A stretch of DNA of 64,000 nt from Cristatella mucedo (lineage: Eukaryota > Bryozoa > Phylactolaemata > Cristatellidae): contig WPIO01000002.1 of NCBI GenBank assembly GCA_009760855.2, positions 6,570,001 through 6,634,000 of the forward strand, given 5' to 3'. Positions 1 to 12,775 of this stretch are shown here, piece by piece (position 1 is the first letter of the stretch; each line of letters opens with the position of its first letter). Both the position numbers and the translations under genes were made by a program. The notes under the pieces were generated by a model, which had not been told where the DNA came from, did not search any database, and worked only from the letters and a program-made list of their open reading frames with translations.

Positions 1-75
1 AGAATAGCAGAGTCAGCAGCTCAGGACCGCTGAAAAGGATGAGCCATAGTCGGCAGCAGGATTGGCACTATGCAT
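1..75 (-). mobile_element. LINE-B 3'-region fragment
   Basis: AGCAGCTCAGGACCGCTGAA and GATGAGCCATAGTCGGCAGC are nearly identical to stretches at 7550-7590 and 57240-57285. It is an eroded fragment cut by the window edge. Confidence 0.75.
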
Positions 76-620
76 ATGAACTCAAGGCAAACAATCGGCT
101 GTCGCATTGATTATCATATCTCAGAAAATTTACGCTCGTGCAATCAGCTCAAAACTTCGCAGTTACTCGTCGCAACGTACAAGTTATTGTCTTAGTTATT
201 GTTACAGATAAAGGCACATCCGCTGCACTTCCGCGCTGCTTTCGTGACTAGCTGGGATGTGAGAATGGCTTCAGTGATGCATTTTTCGTTGATAACCAAT
301 TTATAATTGTAGCTCCTAGAACATATCTTCAACTTTTCCTAAGAAATTAATAGTCCTCAAAACTCGCGGAACAACTATTACAAAATTAAAAAATACAGAG
401 CGACTTGAGGCTGCTTTTCGCAGAGCTTCGAGACGAAACAGTCTTCCGTTTTTAAGCTGGTAACGATCACTCAAACTACAGATTATAGCTCTGGCGATAT
501 ACCGATGGAGCTATCAGACTCGTTTCCGGTCAAGCCCTGTCGCGGGGCTTAAAAGCTTTGGCTTTCAAATTCCACTCCAGTGTTCGAGCCGAATACGCGT
601 ATAATGGGCGTCTTAAAAAA

Positions 621-765
621 ATATAGTTCATTTTTATAGCACCCTAAGGTAACTTAATCTCTATTCAGGGGCTTCACATGTACCACGGGGCCCGAGCCTA
701 CGACCTCGACCAAGCCTTGTTCGCGGCGAGCAACCTAACCGCTGGGTCAAACCAGCGCGTCATAT
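621..765 (-). mobile_element. SINE-beta copy
   Basis: On the minus strand a tRNA-like head (ACCAGCGGTTAGG-type A-box region and a GTCGTAGGCTCGGGCCCC B-box region) is followed by a body ending in the LINE-A-like hairpin tail. It is about 70-80% similar by eye to the copies near 40.7 and 44.9 kb. Confidence 0.75.
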
Positions 766-1095
766 ATGGGTATGCCGAGACGTTTGAAGCCAGTTTTGAG
801 AGTCAATCAGAAAAGTAGTCTCGACAGCTCAACGGTAGAGCATCTGGGTATTCTATCCAGATGCTGCGGGATCATCTCCGCTCGAGGGGAAATCTTTGTT
901 TTTTGTATTCAAATTCTCATGGCAGACGGCCTCTGGTCGCTCTGTATTTCTGAAATTACTGCTACACAGTTCTCGGTCTCTAGTCTTGAGTAGCTGTCCT
1001 GATTTTGCAGGACCAACACGTGCGATTTGCCTATAGTGCTTGCCGTTGCTGGCTCACAAGGTCGGTGAACTTTGCTCTTGCAGCCAGCCTCGTGG

Positions 1096-1255
1096 ACAAA
1101 TAAATAAATAAATATTAAATCCTAGCTCAGTAAACAGCCTCTTTCGTATAGCGACAGAAGAGCCTTTACAGCTATCACCACCGCTAGCAGCAGCGATAAA
1201 GGATCGCTCACCGCAAGATTCGGACCCACGACCTCGGGACACCGGGCTGCTGCGC
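1096..1255 (-). mobile_element. SINE-alpha copy with AAAT tail
   Basis: It has the CGGACCCACGACCTC head and the GCGATAAAGGATCGCTCACC, ACCGCTAGCAG and GAAGAGCC body shared with the other SINE-alpha copies. An AAAT repeat lies at 1097-1117 at its 3' side. Confidence 0.72.
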
Positions 1256-2384
1256 TTACAGCACTACTATAACTCTGATAGATGACAATCGAAAAAATAG
1301 AGCAAAGTAAAACTATGTCTCAACGGTAGAAGCTGATTTGCTTGTAGACTCTGTTCAGAGTAAGCGAATGCTGCATGAAGAGCAACGTGTCGCAAGCTCG
1401 GCGTTTCAGGTCCATTTGAGTTGGCACTTTTCCCGTGCCCACCTTCTGTGCAATGCGAGTGCATGCTCTTTAGGGATTTTCCACTCGCCGAGAGAATTAC
1501 CTAAACCAGAAAACCAGAGATTTTAAGGACTACATGATGTAGAGCGAGATTGTATGCGCATTTTCAAATTAAAATGTGCCTCGTTTAGAGAATCGGCATG
1601 CCTAAAATGCAGCTTGACAATCCCTAGTAGCTAGGGAGTGTAGCACTACGTCAGCAGCTTATTCATTACTAGTCGTAGCAGAAAGCGCACCGTGCAAGGC
1701 TCTATAACTTGCTGGGGACGTGCGACAAAAACAATTGAAGGATCCACGGAAGGTGTCGCAAACAGGTGGGCACTACAATGAGGGTACTAAAAATTTGAAC
1801 AAAACCACGTCTACCTTTTTGTAGATTGATGCCATTTTAAAGAATCTCGCGCCTGTTAAAGACACGCCATACCATGTCTGCCCATGATCAGCCTTAAGAT
1901 TAAACGCAAGGCCTGAAGACGACTTGTTAGTGTACCCTACTTATTACCGTCATTGCGTGAATACCTACATGAACATGCACTTCGTTCCGGCTGCTGCTAG
2001 GCAGCAATGGAAGCTTGAGAAAGTATCCTGCTACTCTCAGAATTCGAGATTGTGGATGAATAATTATGTGCGTGGCTAATGTGTGGCTCGCTCATTCGAG
2101 TAAGATGTGTGTAGAGTAAGCTTTCTCTATGCATCGTACGCATTGGTGTGGACCACTCCATTATATTATAAAAGCGAGGGCTACTAAAGCCCACCATGTC
2201 TCGGCAATGTGTTTAGATTTTGTTGTTGTGAGCAGCTGCGACTCAGCACTGAACCATGAGTTCATGGTTTTCTGTACAGTTAGCGCTTTAGTCCAGGAAT
2301 TTTATCGCCGTAAGTTAGCTGTGCTTTGTGAAAACATGCCTGCTGTTCACCTAGACTTGATGCCGGTCAGATGCTTTGATTAGG

Positions 2385-2693
2385 TTAAGCCAGGAATGGG
2401 ACCAGAATTTGACGTTGCCAATGGCATTCTATCGCATGAAATTTTGAACGCATGCCTGACGGTGAGCAGCCAAGACATGGCTCCTTGGTCAGTCCAATGG
2501 ACCCTCTCTTCTCATCTTCGATGGCACGCCAGAGCTTGTAGATTTGCTCCCAATTTGCGAAGAATCGGCAGTCAGCTTTGCGGGCCACGTCTGAGGCTGG
2601 CTTCGGGCTCATATACGTAATTGTCTCGCGGTCAGCTCTGGACATCTGCGCCAATCGCTCACCGCTAGTAATAAGCGAGTGAGACACAGACAA
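2385..2693 (-). CDS. Unrecognised open frame, possible exon
   Basis: A 102-codon frame with protein-like composition, including RLAQMSRADRETITYMSPKP and ANWEQIYKLWRAIEDEKRGS. A pyrimidine-rich tract ending TTATTACTAG lies near its start and could be an acceptor. No family was recognised and no partner exons were found. It may be chance or a decayed element. Confidence 0.2.
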   Translation of the reverse strand: MSVSHSLITSGERLAQMSRADRETITYMSPKPASDVARKADCRFFANWEQIYKLWRAIEDEKRGSIGLTKEPCLGCSPSGMRSKFHAIECHWQRQILVPFLA

Positions 2694-3164
2694 GAGACGG
2701 CTTGGGCTGGGCGGGCCTCCCTAGCTGGCGCGTCACGACTGGCTGCACTGATGCCTCTCCTCTTTTTCATCGCTAATGACCAGACTAAACGGCCGCGATT
2801 GATTGCAGCTGCTGAGACGATGCGCTTCCGCCTGCAACGATGCACCTGCCTGCCCGCTCAGTGGATGGCTTCCATGTCCGACGGTCACGTGGCCGTGCTC
2901 AGGGCTGGGCAAATCAGACCCTCCCTCTGAGATGGGCTTTACAGATAGCTAATAATTGCTCATTCATCAGCGGTTAGGCTTCTTAGGCATTGGGCCAGCA
3001 CGCAAGTAAGGACGCACGTACTTCGCATCAACGAACTTCGAGCGCGAGACTAGATAGGGTGGGGCTAATCGCTGTCTGATGACATATTTTGTAGGTGGGC
3101 GCGGTGATTCTTGCAACAGATCCGGTATTCGTCCGTCGGGCTCAGACATACCTCTTATTTTTTT

Positions 3165-3335
3165 AATGATTTAGCAGCCTCATTTGTATAGCGGCAGAAG
3201 AGCCTTAACGGCTACCACCACCGCTTGCAGTTGGCAATAAGGGATCACCCAATGCAGGATTCGAACCCAATACTTCGGTCTAGAAGAGCGACCAACTTAC
3301 CTCGTGGGCTATCGCAGGCTGGGTTTCCAGCGCAT
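3165..3335 (-). mobile_element. SINE-alpha copy
   Basis: A good copy: the minus-strand head contains the B box GGTTCGAATCCTGC (GGATTCGAACCC on plus), then the TTGCCAACTGCAAGCGGTGG body and the GCGG-to-CCGC hairpin, ending near CAAATGAGGCTGC. It lacks coding capacity. Confidence 0.82.
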
Positions 3336-4639
3336 CTAACTGCACTTTCTTTCAAGGGCTGCAGGCCCAGCCCAACGCGAGCAGAACTGCAGAGTTCTAC
3401 CAGTCCCACGACGAAGAGGAAGCTATTTAAGTTTGGTGCACGACTAACAAGTTTATATTCTGGCGACACCTTCAACGAGTTAATGCCAACTTGATCTCGT
3501 GGCTTGTAAAAAAAAATGTAGCTTTCACTACAGTGGCTCATCAGTAGAAGCGCGAGACTTGAATTTCGATTAGACATTGAGGCTTTGGAAATGCTTATTA
3601 GCTCTAGAAACCCTGCAAGCTTCGCAGTTTGACCTCTGCGAGGAGGCCGCTTGCTGCTCGAGTGTCGGTACTTACTCGAAAGTGGACAGCCCTATTTAGA
3701 TTTCGGTCGTTATACGGAGATCGTTTGTGTGCTAGCAGTGTCTTGCTTCGGCCATCTCTCTGAAGCAGAGATAATTGGCAAGCGCCACCTAAGCACCATG
3801 TAAGCGTGGCATACTCGCATGTATAATTCTAGAAGAGTGCTGAGATGAAGGCTTACCGACTCAGCTTAGCTTTGCTGTACGGACCAGTCAAAAGAACTAG
3901 ACAAAAAATAAAACACTCATAATTTTTAGCGTGATATCTCTATAAACGCAATCCTAATACTTTTTATGAAAACCTGTTAGTTGACAGGAAACTCGTGACG
4001 CTTGTCATGCAATGCTCTCCAGCCGCACTTTGTGACCAATGACAGCAACATAAACGAGGCCTGGGCCAGCGTGCTAAGATCATGCTCTCTACCTATACTT
4101 TGTGACCTAACACACATCATAACCAGTGTCCGTGGGCTATAATCATGAAATTTTTCAAGAGCTAGCAGCTTGTTAAGCTATGACCGGCCATATTGGACGG
4201 AAGCTGTGACTTTTCAAAGACATGTTGTATCAGCAGTACTCACATGATTTGACTGACGTTCCGCAGATGTAACTGAGTCATAAACAATAGCTATGATGAT
4301 TTTATATTATTGGGACCCTGGGTGAACTTGATTTCTATAGAGGTGCTTTACAATCCTCTGCTGCAAGAGAATCAATAACTAAGGAGTAGTTCGGGACCCT
4401 TGGTATCTGTGACGCAAAAGCAAAAGTGGTATCATGCTTAGAGTATCATCCTAGAACACACTTAATGATACTCGTGGCGACTGGTTAATAAGCAGCCTAA
4501 ATGGTAGCATGCACTGATCATGCACAAGGTAAGCTATCATAGCCCACAGGAACAAAATAGAACAGATAAGTTCACAGGGCTGAAGGGAAATCTACCGGGA
4601 CGGATGCGTCTTTAGCTGATACATGCAACAAGCATACGA

Positions 4640-5010
4640 GAAAAGCGAGTTCCAGACTCACAAGCTGAAGGCTTGATCACTAAAGCGTTTCAGCAATAGT
4701 AGTTGGAGGGACAGCGATATGACTACATGCTGAGTAGCGGCTGGCTCGGGATCACTCTGTAGGAGCAAGGAGGCCGAATCGATAGGCTGGTGTGAGCCAG
4801 TGGAGTGACCTGTAAGCCTGATTGGGGATCTTGAAATTGACTCTATGATTGACAGGGAGCCAGTGGAGCACAAGACAAGAGTGGTATTCTGTGGCAGCTA
4901 CACAGTTGAAGACAGATCAGATGAGCTGCTGAATTTGCACCACTTGCAAAAAACTCTTGATACTATCCGGGAATCCCGAATAAAGGAAATTCCAGCGATC
5001 TAGACGTAAT
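4640..5010 (-). mobile_element. Non-LTR reverse transcriptase relic
   Basis: Minus-strand translation gives LHWLPVNHRVNFKI followed by the AYRSLHWLTPAYR region. This matches the C-terminal part of L2/CR1 reverse transcriptases (HWLPV-x-x-R-x-x-FKI). Frames are broken by stops and indels. It is more divergent than LINE-A or LINE-B copies. Confidence 0.7.
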
Positions 5011-6492
5011 TGTACAAGCGAATGAACAAGTTTGAAGATTTTTTTGTAAGCTGCTTGGCGAGTGTAGCAGAGGCGCACTTATAGGGCTCACTCAGATTCG
5101 GAATCTGTCTTATATATAGGGATTCTTTGTCTCGCTTTTCTGGCATCTCGCTTGATATTGACAGTCTTCGTGAAGCGTTGTATATCCTGGACTGCTTAGA
5201 TCGTGCAAACGTATTGAAAAACTCTCTGCCCTTTCATTGCTCCGATATGAACAATCAGATTAAAAGATTGTTGCTGCACAATGAACTTCTCAGCAAGGCG
5301 ACACCGTTACCTTCACTCTTCCTTTAAGGGCGTAACGGGTTAACAAGGCAGAAAGTTGCCTCTTCAAGGTCAATCCAGGAAGCTGTACGTATCTCCGACA
5401 GGCTCCTCGTTAAACTTTCGCCAATGCACCAGCGGTTAACTCACGGACACGAGCGTCAAGACTAAAACGACAAATACAGTTTCGGCCGATCAAATGGAAT
5501 GCTCCGCTTGTGGTGGCATGGCTTAAGTAGGTTAATAGTATGTTGTTAGCAGCTCAGCCTCTCCATGATGCGTCCCTTAGTAGCACCTTCAGCAGGAACG
5601 TTGTACTACTAGTGGTGGTGCCTGGAGCGCCTGCAAGAATGCATTGCGAAACGTACGTGCGCGAGATCGAACTGAATTTGTAATCTAGTTAAAGCCGTAA
5701 GAATGGTCAAAGGTTAGTCAAGGTAGAAATGGGCACCATCACAAGTAGGAGGACAACGAAATCATGCGGCGACATGAGGGCAGCGCCGCTAGAACATACC
5801 GCTATGTTCGGTCACAGCGAATCGCCCAGCTATCGCATATACTTTGCACCTACTAACGGCACGCATGAGAGATAGAGTCCCAAAAAAGTACTGCCATGCT
5901 TGACGAGCACTACGAAGCTGACTAACTTGTTTAAGTGTGACTTGGGGTTGGCTTGAACGAGATTATCAGCCTGAGACTGCACAAGTGCAGCAAATATATG
6001 TGGATACCCTGACTGTGCGGGAGCCTGGGGACAAGAAATTTATAGATTAGCGAAGCCAGGGTCAAAGCTCAGAAACTTGGGTTATTTCACAGCGCATATA
6101 AAAACGCGCGGCTCAAGGAATATGCGAGTTGTGGCTGGGGCCAAACTGAAAGCGAGTTTTAGGTTCGCTGTCAGACCCACCAGCAGTGGCCACTGCAAAT
6201 TGCATTCAGTCACTCGTTACCGCGATCACATCTACCCATCCTTACGTTTTAAGCTTAAGTCTCCAATTTGTGTGCTTAGTCACGCTTGGCTGGCATTAAT
6301 CAGGATTGGATCGCCATTCTTGCGCACATCCAGCAGCACACACACGTAAGCAGAAGCCACCGCTACACTTTCCTGCGTATTTTCCGGTGGGTTAATTTGC
6401 TTAGGCAGATTTTCTTGTCTTGACATCCTATGAGCTGGCGCAGTCCATTATTAGGACTCACTTTCACAGTCTCGATCGAGCAGGGGCTTGTG

Positions 6493-6768
6493 TTAGGTGC
6501 AGGCGTCTAGAGTATCGTCGAGTATACATGGATCGAGGCAGTGACTAAGCCCTGCACTGAGAATATACATTTGTGAGTCGATGCCTCTAAAGTACCTTCC
6601 ATCAGCCCATATTCTCACGAAATTACTTCCCGGTAGTGTGCGACAATCGAGATTTAGATTTTCTGTAATGATTGCCACTAAATCAGCTGGTACGACAGCA
6701 GGGTGAAAGCAGCAGTCATTGCCACAATGACAATGATTATCAGGTGGCATCGGTGCGATTCTGCCCAC
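6493..6768 (-). CDS. Unrecognised Cys-rich open frame
   Basis: A 91-codon frame includes NHCHCGNDCCFHPAVVPADL and FVRIWADGRYFRGIDSQMYI. Cys/His clustering and composition look protein-like, but no family was recognised and the start is not a convincing ATG. It may be an exon or chance. Confidence 0.2.
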   Translation of the reverse strand: MGRIAPMPPDNHCHCGNDCCFHPAVVPADLVAIITENLNLDCRTLPGSNFVRIWADGRYFRGIDSQMYILSAGLSHCLDPCILDDTLDACT

Positions 6769-7334
6769 ACAGTACTCGTAACTTTTTATGTATGCATATG
6801 ATCCAGTGACCGGTTCTCATTTTCTGAAGTAGCTCGCAGGTTCTAACTTCGGAGGAAACTTTTTACATGGCGAAACCAATTTTACAAATTTATCTTATAA
6901 ACTACGATACGACCCTGTGCACATTAGATGATAGATAGAGAGATGCCTGATCTAATTGCTGAACTATTCACTCTGTACAAGCCTAGGTCTCCGTTTGCAC
7001 TTTTTGGATTGCAGGCAGATTCAGCTTGTTTTTTGAGCAATTTAGTCCTTTCGTTCGTACGGCTCTGCCATGAATAGGTGCGTGGTCAAGTCATGAGGTC
7101 CCCTCAAAGTATCGCCGAGTAAGTACATCCTGAAGCTGGCTTGAAGCAACGGCCAAGAGCTTTCACCGATGAAATTTCTCAGGGGCATCTGCAATTGCGG
7201 TATGCTATGCAAAATTTTATTCCTGCTAATGGCTGAGACGGACGGCCGGTTGAGCTGCAGTATTGGAAACAAAAAATCAGAAGAGGCATAAACCTGCTGA
7301 TGTTAACTTGATGCTGCTGTTCGTATAGCAACTA

Positions 7335-8000
7335 ATCGCTAAGAATGTAATGTATTATATCTCCGTCTGTAACACCACAAAGCTATAAAGATAATGCAGG
7401 TGTTACGCAGGAGAGTTTTGTATAGCCCACTCACAGCCTAAGCGGAATTCGGTAGCCAACAGACTTTGTCTCACGCAGCAAAGAGAAAGTGGGAAGCATA
7501 GCAGAGTCAGGAGAACAGCTGAGGTAGTGAGTAACACGGAAGTAGCAGCTCAGGACCGCTGAAAAGGATGAGCCATAGTCGGCAGCAGGAGACTAGTTGT
7601 TGCGTAAGAATTGTGGAAGCGAGTTTCAGTCTAGTATCTGCAGAGATAAAGCTTCAGTCACCAACGGTCTTTAAGTGGAGAAATGGAACTCCTAATTTCT
7701 TGTCCACACAGGACCTGAGGGCGCGAAGAGGCTGAAACTATTGCAGCAGTTCAGCTAGGTATGAAGGAGTCAAACCGTGGCGGGCCTCATGAGTCAGCGT
7801 AAAAACTTTGCTCTGTACCCGTTGATAAACCGGCAGCCATCCTAGCTCTTTTAGCAAAGGAGACACGTGCTCAAACCTCTGGGACTTCAAGACTAGTCTT
7901 GCAGCAATATTCATAGCCAGCTGCAGTGGCATAGTTGTTTTCTTTGGTAGCCCAGCCAAAAGAGAATTACAATAATCAAGCCGAGATAGAACTAAGGAGC
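7335..8000 (-). mobile_element. LINE-B 3' end with reverse transcriptase C terminus
   Basis: An open stretch at 7959-7738 encodes [20 protein letters not shown], then [19 protein letters not shown] and [18 protein letters not shown], the end of an L2/CR1-type reverse transcriptase. The 3' UTR follows to about 7340 and ends in CGGAGATATAATACATTACA on the minus strand. The upstream coding part (8000-8340) is too decayed to delimit. Confidence 0.85.
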
Positions 8001-10590
8001 TAGTTGAATCTCATGGTAGTGTCGATCTAGACATAAGGGGCCTGGAAATGGCACCTATCCAGAGGATGGCTTGCCTGGAAAGCTGTAAATTAGACTAAAC
8101 GAAGTCTCTTAATTAGAACCAAATTGTAGATGGCAAAAAATGCTTAGAGCTTAATAGATTGGCAAATAAATGCATGATCTGTGGGTCTACTGTGTAGGGT
8201 TAAGCAGTAGCATTGAGAAATGCTTGAAGCCAGTTAAGCCCTACTCCTTTAAACTGAAAGAGGTTTTTAATAGATGTACAGCTGTAGATATTGACTTTGA
8301 TATAGTGACTACGTATCACTCTAATGGGTGGGATTGGTAGCTTTCAGCTGGCTCATCTGCTATGGATTAGCGTAACTGCCTGCAGTGTTCGTTGAGACCC
8401 GGATGCCTGACAGGTAGACCATCCCCTTCTGCCGATCAGTACGTGGAGGAGTGGACCGAGATCGATGGCTAGCTGCAGTTAACCACGCGGGTCGTGTAAT
8501 CCCAGACCCGGCCCTTGTGGAAATATCAAGCGTATCCTCAGGCCTGGTCCTTACTTTGAATCATCTAGACGCTTCGGGCGCGTGCTAATAGCTAAAATCT
8601 GGCCGCGAAAGTACTTGGAACAACCTATCCAGGAACAAGAAACTGCTAGTAGAACAACAGTCGCTCTTGGATCGTGCAAGCTACCATTAGCACAAAGTCT
8701 CCTCTACACGATAGAAGTGCTCACTACTCTACTCCCTTCCAATGAGAGTAGAAAGCGGCGATCAAGAAATGCTGCCTGATCGAAATCAAGCCGTGATAAG
8801 GTTTCAGCCAAAATAAGCCTTTGCGATTAATTTATGACGAGTATTAAAGATCGGGCGTACCTTAAGCTATGGCTGTATAATTGGTAATGATATATAGGCT
8901 TATCATTACGTTATACTAACTATATTGTCTCTTATTATTGCAGTATTAGCATGTACTTGCACATTCGCAATTTGATCGAAGTACCAGAAACGATCCCGGC
9001 TACTCAAACACGATCTATGAACGGCCAATTAAAATTCAGTAAGATAAACTTTCAGACTTAATGGCGGCTGGAAGAACTTTTATATACAGTTGCACTTCAA
9101 GTTGGTTCGCTCAGAGACTTTTGTGATCACTGTTGTCAATCTGCATCACTTTCGCCTCCAAGTATGTTACATTTATGAAATGCAAGTCTTTGTTATTTAG
9201 GTGCTGCAACTACCGTGGCTCTAAGATCTAACCTGTATGGTAAGCGAAAGGTTATTCATGTGCACACGTGTGAGTACGTGCTTGTGCATACGTATGCACT
9301 CTTACAGTCTCTTTCCTCTATCTACCATTCGCTGTTTGCTATTTTAACTTATCAGCGTGGCTTCGTCTAAACAAAAAACATTCAACGGGCTTCTGAATAC
9401 TGATGTTTGAAGCCTCAGTTTCTCGCGATGCAGTGGTGTCAGCTATTCTTTAATTTAATTACATTCTTCATGAAACAGATAACAAATTGAGTTCGAACTA
9501 AACTTTCGGATCAGAAATATTTTCAATCTTAACTTTCAGTCTTACTGTGAACCTGATGTTGCCACAGATGACGGCATACGCCTGCCTCTCTTTAAGTCAA
9601 AGAGATGAAATCGGAAATGCTGATGGCTAAGGTTTAACGACCCAATTTTCTACCAATTTTTTCCGAATTTTTTCTCACGGTGTTAATCATGTATTATTCC
9701 GCAGAGAATATCTGCAATACACACAAAGATGTAAGCGGCGACTACTACTGCAGACTGGTGAATTACAGATTTTCAATGCATTTAATAAAGTTCACTAAAA
9801 AGGTAAACGCCTATAGCAGATTTCAATTTATCTTATGCAACTCACACGTTTGAGCACTGCTTGAAATAAGGTGTTGATGGTGCGATAAGAAGGAGATTGA
9901 AACTTTTAACAAAATTTACTATCGGTAATCAAAATACATGAGCCCATACTGGCAGGCAATTTAGACGCTTCATTGAAATTATATCTGCTGTCTGACGCCA
10001 TGGCCTTGTCTCTGCAACGACCTTACTGCACTTTGATTAAGACCTAGAGTATTCCTCCACCGTTCGTACTGCACTCTGCGATTGTTTCTGTTGCCTGACG
10101 TTGTGCAGACATGTCTCTGCATATCCTACTAATTATCGAATGGTTTCGCTACTCAATACTGTAAACAGTCAGCCCTTTCGACGGCCACTGCCTGTCGAAA
10201 TGATAAGTGTTGACTAGTGGACTTTCTTTACATGCACACCATTGACTACCGGCGGCAAAGTATCAATAGCATTGCTAGCCAGTCGCTCAAGATGTGTTTC
10301 GTTTGAGGATGGGTTAGGGGCGCAGTGATTTCTGTATGTTACATTTATTGATAGAAAGATCCGGTTTGGATATCCTTCATGCATCCTTCATGGCGTGACC
10401 TGCAGCCCTGCCCTGATGCCGACCAATCCCCTCAAAAAAGCTCCCTCTAAGCCTGCTTACCGGTGCTAATGCTTCCCCCACAGCCCGGGTGAAGCGAAGT
10501 CTTACGATGACTTGCCCTCGTGGAGAAAATGGATGTTGGATTCAAACCGACACCAGTATGACCTAGGGAATGGGCAGCAACGTGTATTGC
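8000..10590. other. No recognisable gene or repeat
   Basis: Short random-looking frames only. The first about 340 bases may be decayed LINE-B sequence. The remainder shows no RNA gene, tandem array or element that I could identify. Confidence 0.5.
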
Positions 10591-10594
10591 TATG

Positions 10595-10745
10595 GATTGA
10601 AGGGCCGTGTATAGCCAAGGAGATGCAGTGCTCGCTCTCCACGAATGAGGTCGAGGGTTCGAAGCCTGCAGTGGACGATCCTTTATTGCCTACTGCAAGC
10701 GTTGGTGATAGCCATTAAGGTTCCTCTGCTGCTGTACAAATAAGA
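10595..10745 (+). mobile_element. SINE-alpha copy
   Basis: In the plus orientation: B box GAGGGTTCGAAGCCTGCAGT, body GATCCTTTATTGCCTACTGC and AAGCGTTGGTGATAGCC, ending CTGTACAAATAAGA. Confidence 0.78.
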
Positions 10746-11309
10746 TTTCTACAATAGAGGAGATGGGAACAAGTACTTCCGTGCCGCGAGAATTGCGCCA
10801 CCTGCTGACTCTGCCTCTTCTTCCCTCGAATAGTATCAGGCTAAAAATTTGCGCTCAGAGCGAGCAGTAAGGACTCTCAAATCGCACTACGCCAAATTTA
10901 GGAGTCGTCAAAGGGGGGCAAACTGGGTATTTGAATAAATAGATAGCCGGGCCAGCGTCGTATAAAGCTACCACAAACTAGGGGTGCTGAATTATTTTTG
11001 CACTGGTTGAGCTTCAATTCAATTACTACAGATTAAAATGCATAACATCTAGGTGCTCTACAGCGGCAGCCAAATCGAGCATGAGAAGCTACATGCTCGG
11101 GGCTCGGGGAGTTTCACCGGGAAATGCTGCGGCAGACCCAGGGCAGATAGTTGGGTATCCACATTGTGCAATCAAGTCCTTCTTAAACTCTGACCATCTC
11201 GCCTGGGCATCAATGATACTGCTCTACAATGTTAGGTTAGGTTAGGTCCCATCACAGAGGGAGATCTGAGGGCATTGATGTACACAGGCAGCAGCCATCC
11301 GGAAAGTGT

Positions 11310-11374
11310 TTAAAGTATGGGGTGCCCGAGGTACCGGTGTTCGGCCCTCTTTGTTCCACAATATCTATTCTTCT

Positions 11375-11468
<94 letters not shown>

Positions 11469-11570
11469 TGTCTTTCATATGTAATCCTCAAGCATATTCT
11501 ATGCTTGCTCCATTTTAATACAAATGACACGCAGCTGCATCTATTTTTATCCCTAGATACCCTCCTAGAT
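11310..11570 (+). mobile_element. LINE reverse transcriptase relic split by a CT array
   Basis: Before the array the plus strand reads as a decayed GVPQGS-x-LGPLLF block (seen: GVPEVPVFGPL). After it, NTNDTQLHLFLSLD corresponds to the YADDTQLYL catalytic block. The segment normally between these blocks is replaced by CT dinucleotides. Confidence 0.7.
11379..11464 (+). repeat. CT microsatellite (about 43 units)
   Basis: An uninterrupted CT run. It makes spurious Leu-Ser and Arg-Glu frames on the two strands. Confidence 0.98.
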
Positions 11571-11988
11571 GTGTTTAGGCACGCATTGCTGACATTCACA
11601 TTTTGGCGGCAGTAGAAATTATCAAATTAAATGGCAATTAAATTAAGTCACTAGCTCTGAGCTAACCTAGAGTTACTCGGAAATTGGAATCCTGAACCTC
11701 GAAAGCTTGAGCTCACGACCGACTAATGTCTCGACACTCTAAATTGACGGCATTAAAAATGGTGCAAAACCCACCTGTTCGTGGAATTATTTGCCCTGTG
11801 CACGTAAATTGTCTCGTTTACTCATGCACGGTCAATTATGTATGTTATAGCGAGCCTACTGATATGCTTCCCTTGCTGCTTATGTAAAGTTCCAGGAAAG
11901 AGACTTATTTCTCTAATAGATTATATTCTTTCTCTATTGAGCTAGGCGTAGCTTACGCATGCAATGTACGCTGACGACCGATGTCTGG

Positions 11989-12321
11989 CTAGTCGAGTCC
12001 ATCGTACTTTTTCTTATTTGATAAGAGTAATTTCCCCTTTTGCCCAGCCGCTGGCAGAATCCGGAAGATGACGAAAACGTTGGTCAAAATTAAGTTGCTG
12101 CTCAAGTATCGTAACTCACTGGAGTTGCTTATCTCAGCTTTGAAAATATGCAGGATTAATTGTGAGCTCCCTTGATAGAGCTGCCTCAATTGCACAGGCT
12201 CATCGGCGTTCGGCGTGTGCTTGAATAATGGCAGCATGCCCGTCCGGCACGCCGACCCGATCCACTGACCGCGGCTATGGCTGAAGGGGCGTAACATCTG
12301 ATATCGTGAAAACGAGGCCAC
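11989..12321 (-). CDS. Unrecognised 110-codon open frame
   Basis: It contains PLFKHTPNADEPVQLRQLYQ and SSELRYLSSNLILTNVFVIF. It is longer than most chance frames here, but I found no domain, splice context or homologue. Confidence 0.15.
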   Translation of the reverse strand: MASFSRYQMLRPFSHSRGQWIGSACRTGMLPLFKHTPNADEPVQLRQLYQGSSQLILHIFKAEISNSSELRYLSSNLILTNVFVIFRILPAAGQKGKLLLSNKKKYDGLD

Positions 12322-12714
12322 GCGACGATCCCACCGACGGCGCTGTGCTCGTAGTGCCAGGGGATTGCGTTTCTGGAACTAGCATTAAGGCTAGAGCGAG
12401 CTCTAGAGGCTAGTTGGTCAGCAAGAGTCCATTTTTAAAGAGGATTGACTCGATGGCAGCGCTCCGACGAAAACCCGCGTGATAAGGAAACGATCCGCTT
12501 GACGGCAACGCTTCGCTGACAAACAGTCAGAAGACCAAGCTGCAATCAGCCTCGCGGCCACCTTTCCACGAAAAATAGCTAATATCAGGCTAAGTTATCT
12601 GTCCCAAAGTCTGCTCCTGAGCGCTCGAGCAGGCTATGAGGTAACGTTTGCTTTATTAATCCAATAATACCCATTAAGCTTTTAGAAATAGCTGCTCGAA
12701 CGAATGGCGCTAAT

Positions 12715-12775
12715 ATGGCTAGTAATAACAATATTAAATTTGTATAGTGCCCTAAGTGAACTAAATATCTTTGTG
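12715..12775 (-). mobile_element. SINE-beta 3' fragment
   Basis: AAATTTGTATAGTGCCCTAA and GTGAACTAAATATCT match the SINE-beta tail at 16522-16560. The tRNA-like head is missing. Confidence 0.55.

Noticed and set aside
3225-3340. tRNA genes at the SINE-alpha B boxes (also 10650, 15590, 16915, 27095 and 55670)
   Set aside because: The boxes lack paired acceptor and anticodon stems and are followed by a shared SINE body.
11229-11247. GTTAGGTTAGGTTAGG, similar to an arthropod telomere repeat
   Set aside because: Only about three units, internal, with no array around it.
11252-11599. Arg-Glu and Leu-Ser repeat frames over the CT arrays (also 20348-20669, 50464-50694, 60211-60584)
   Set aside because: They are translations of dinucleotide repeats, with no start context or flanking domain.
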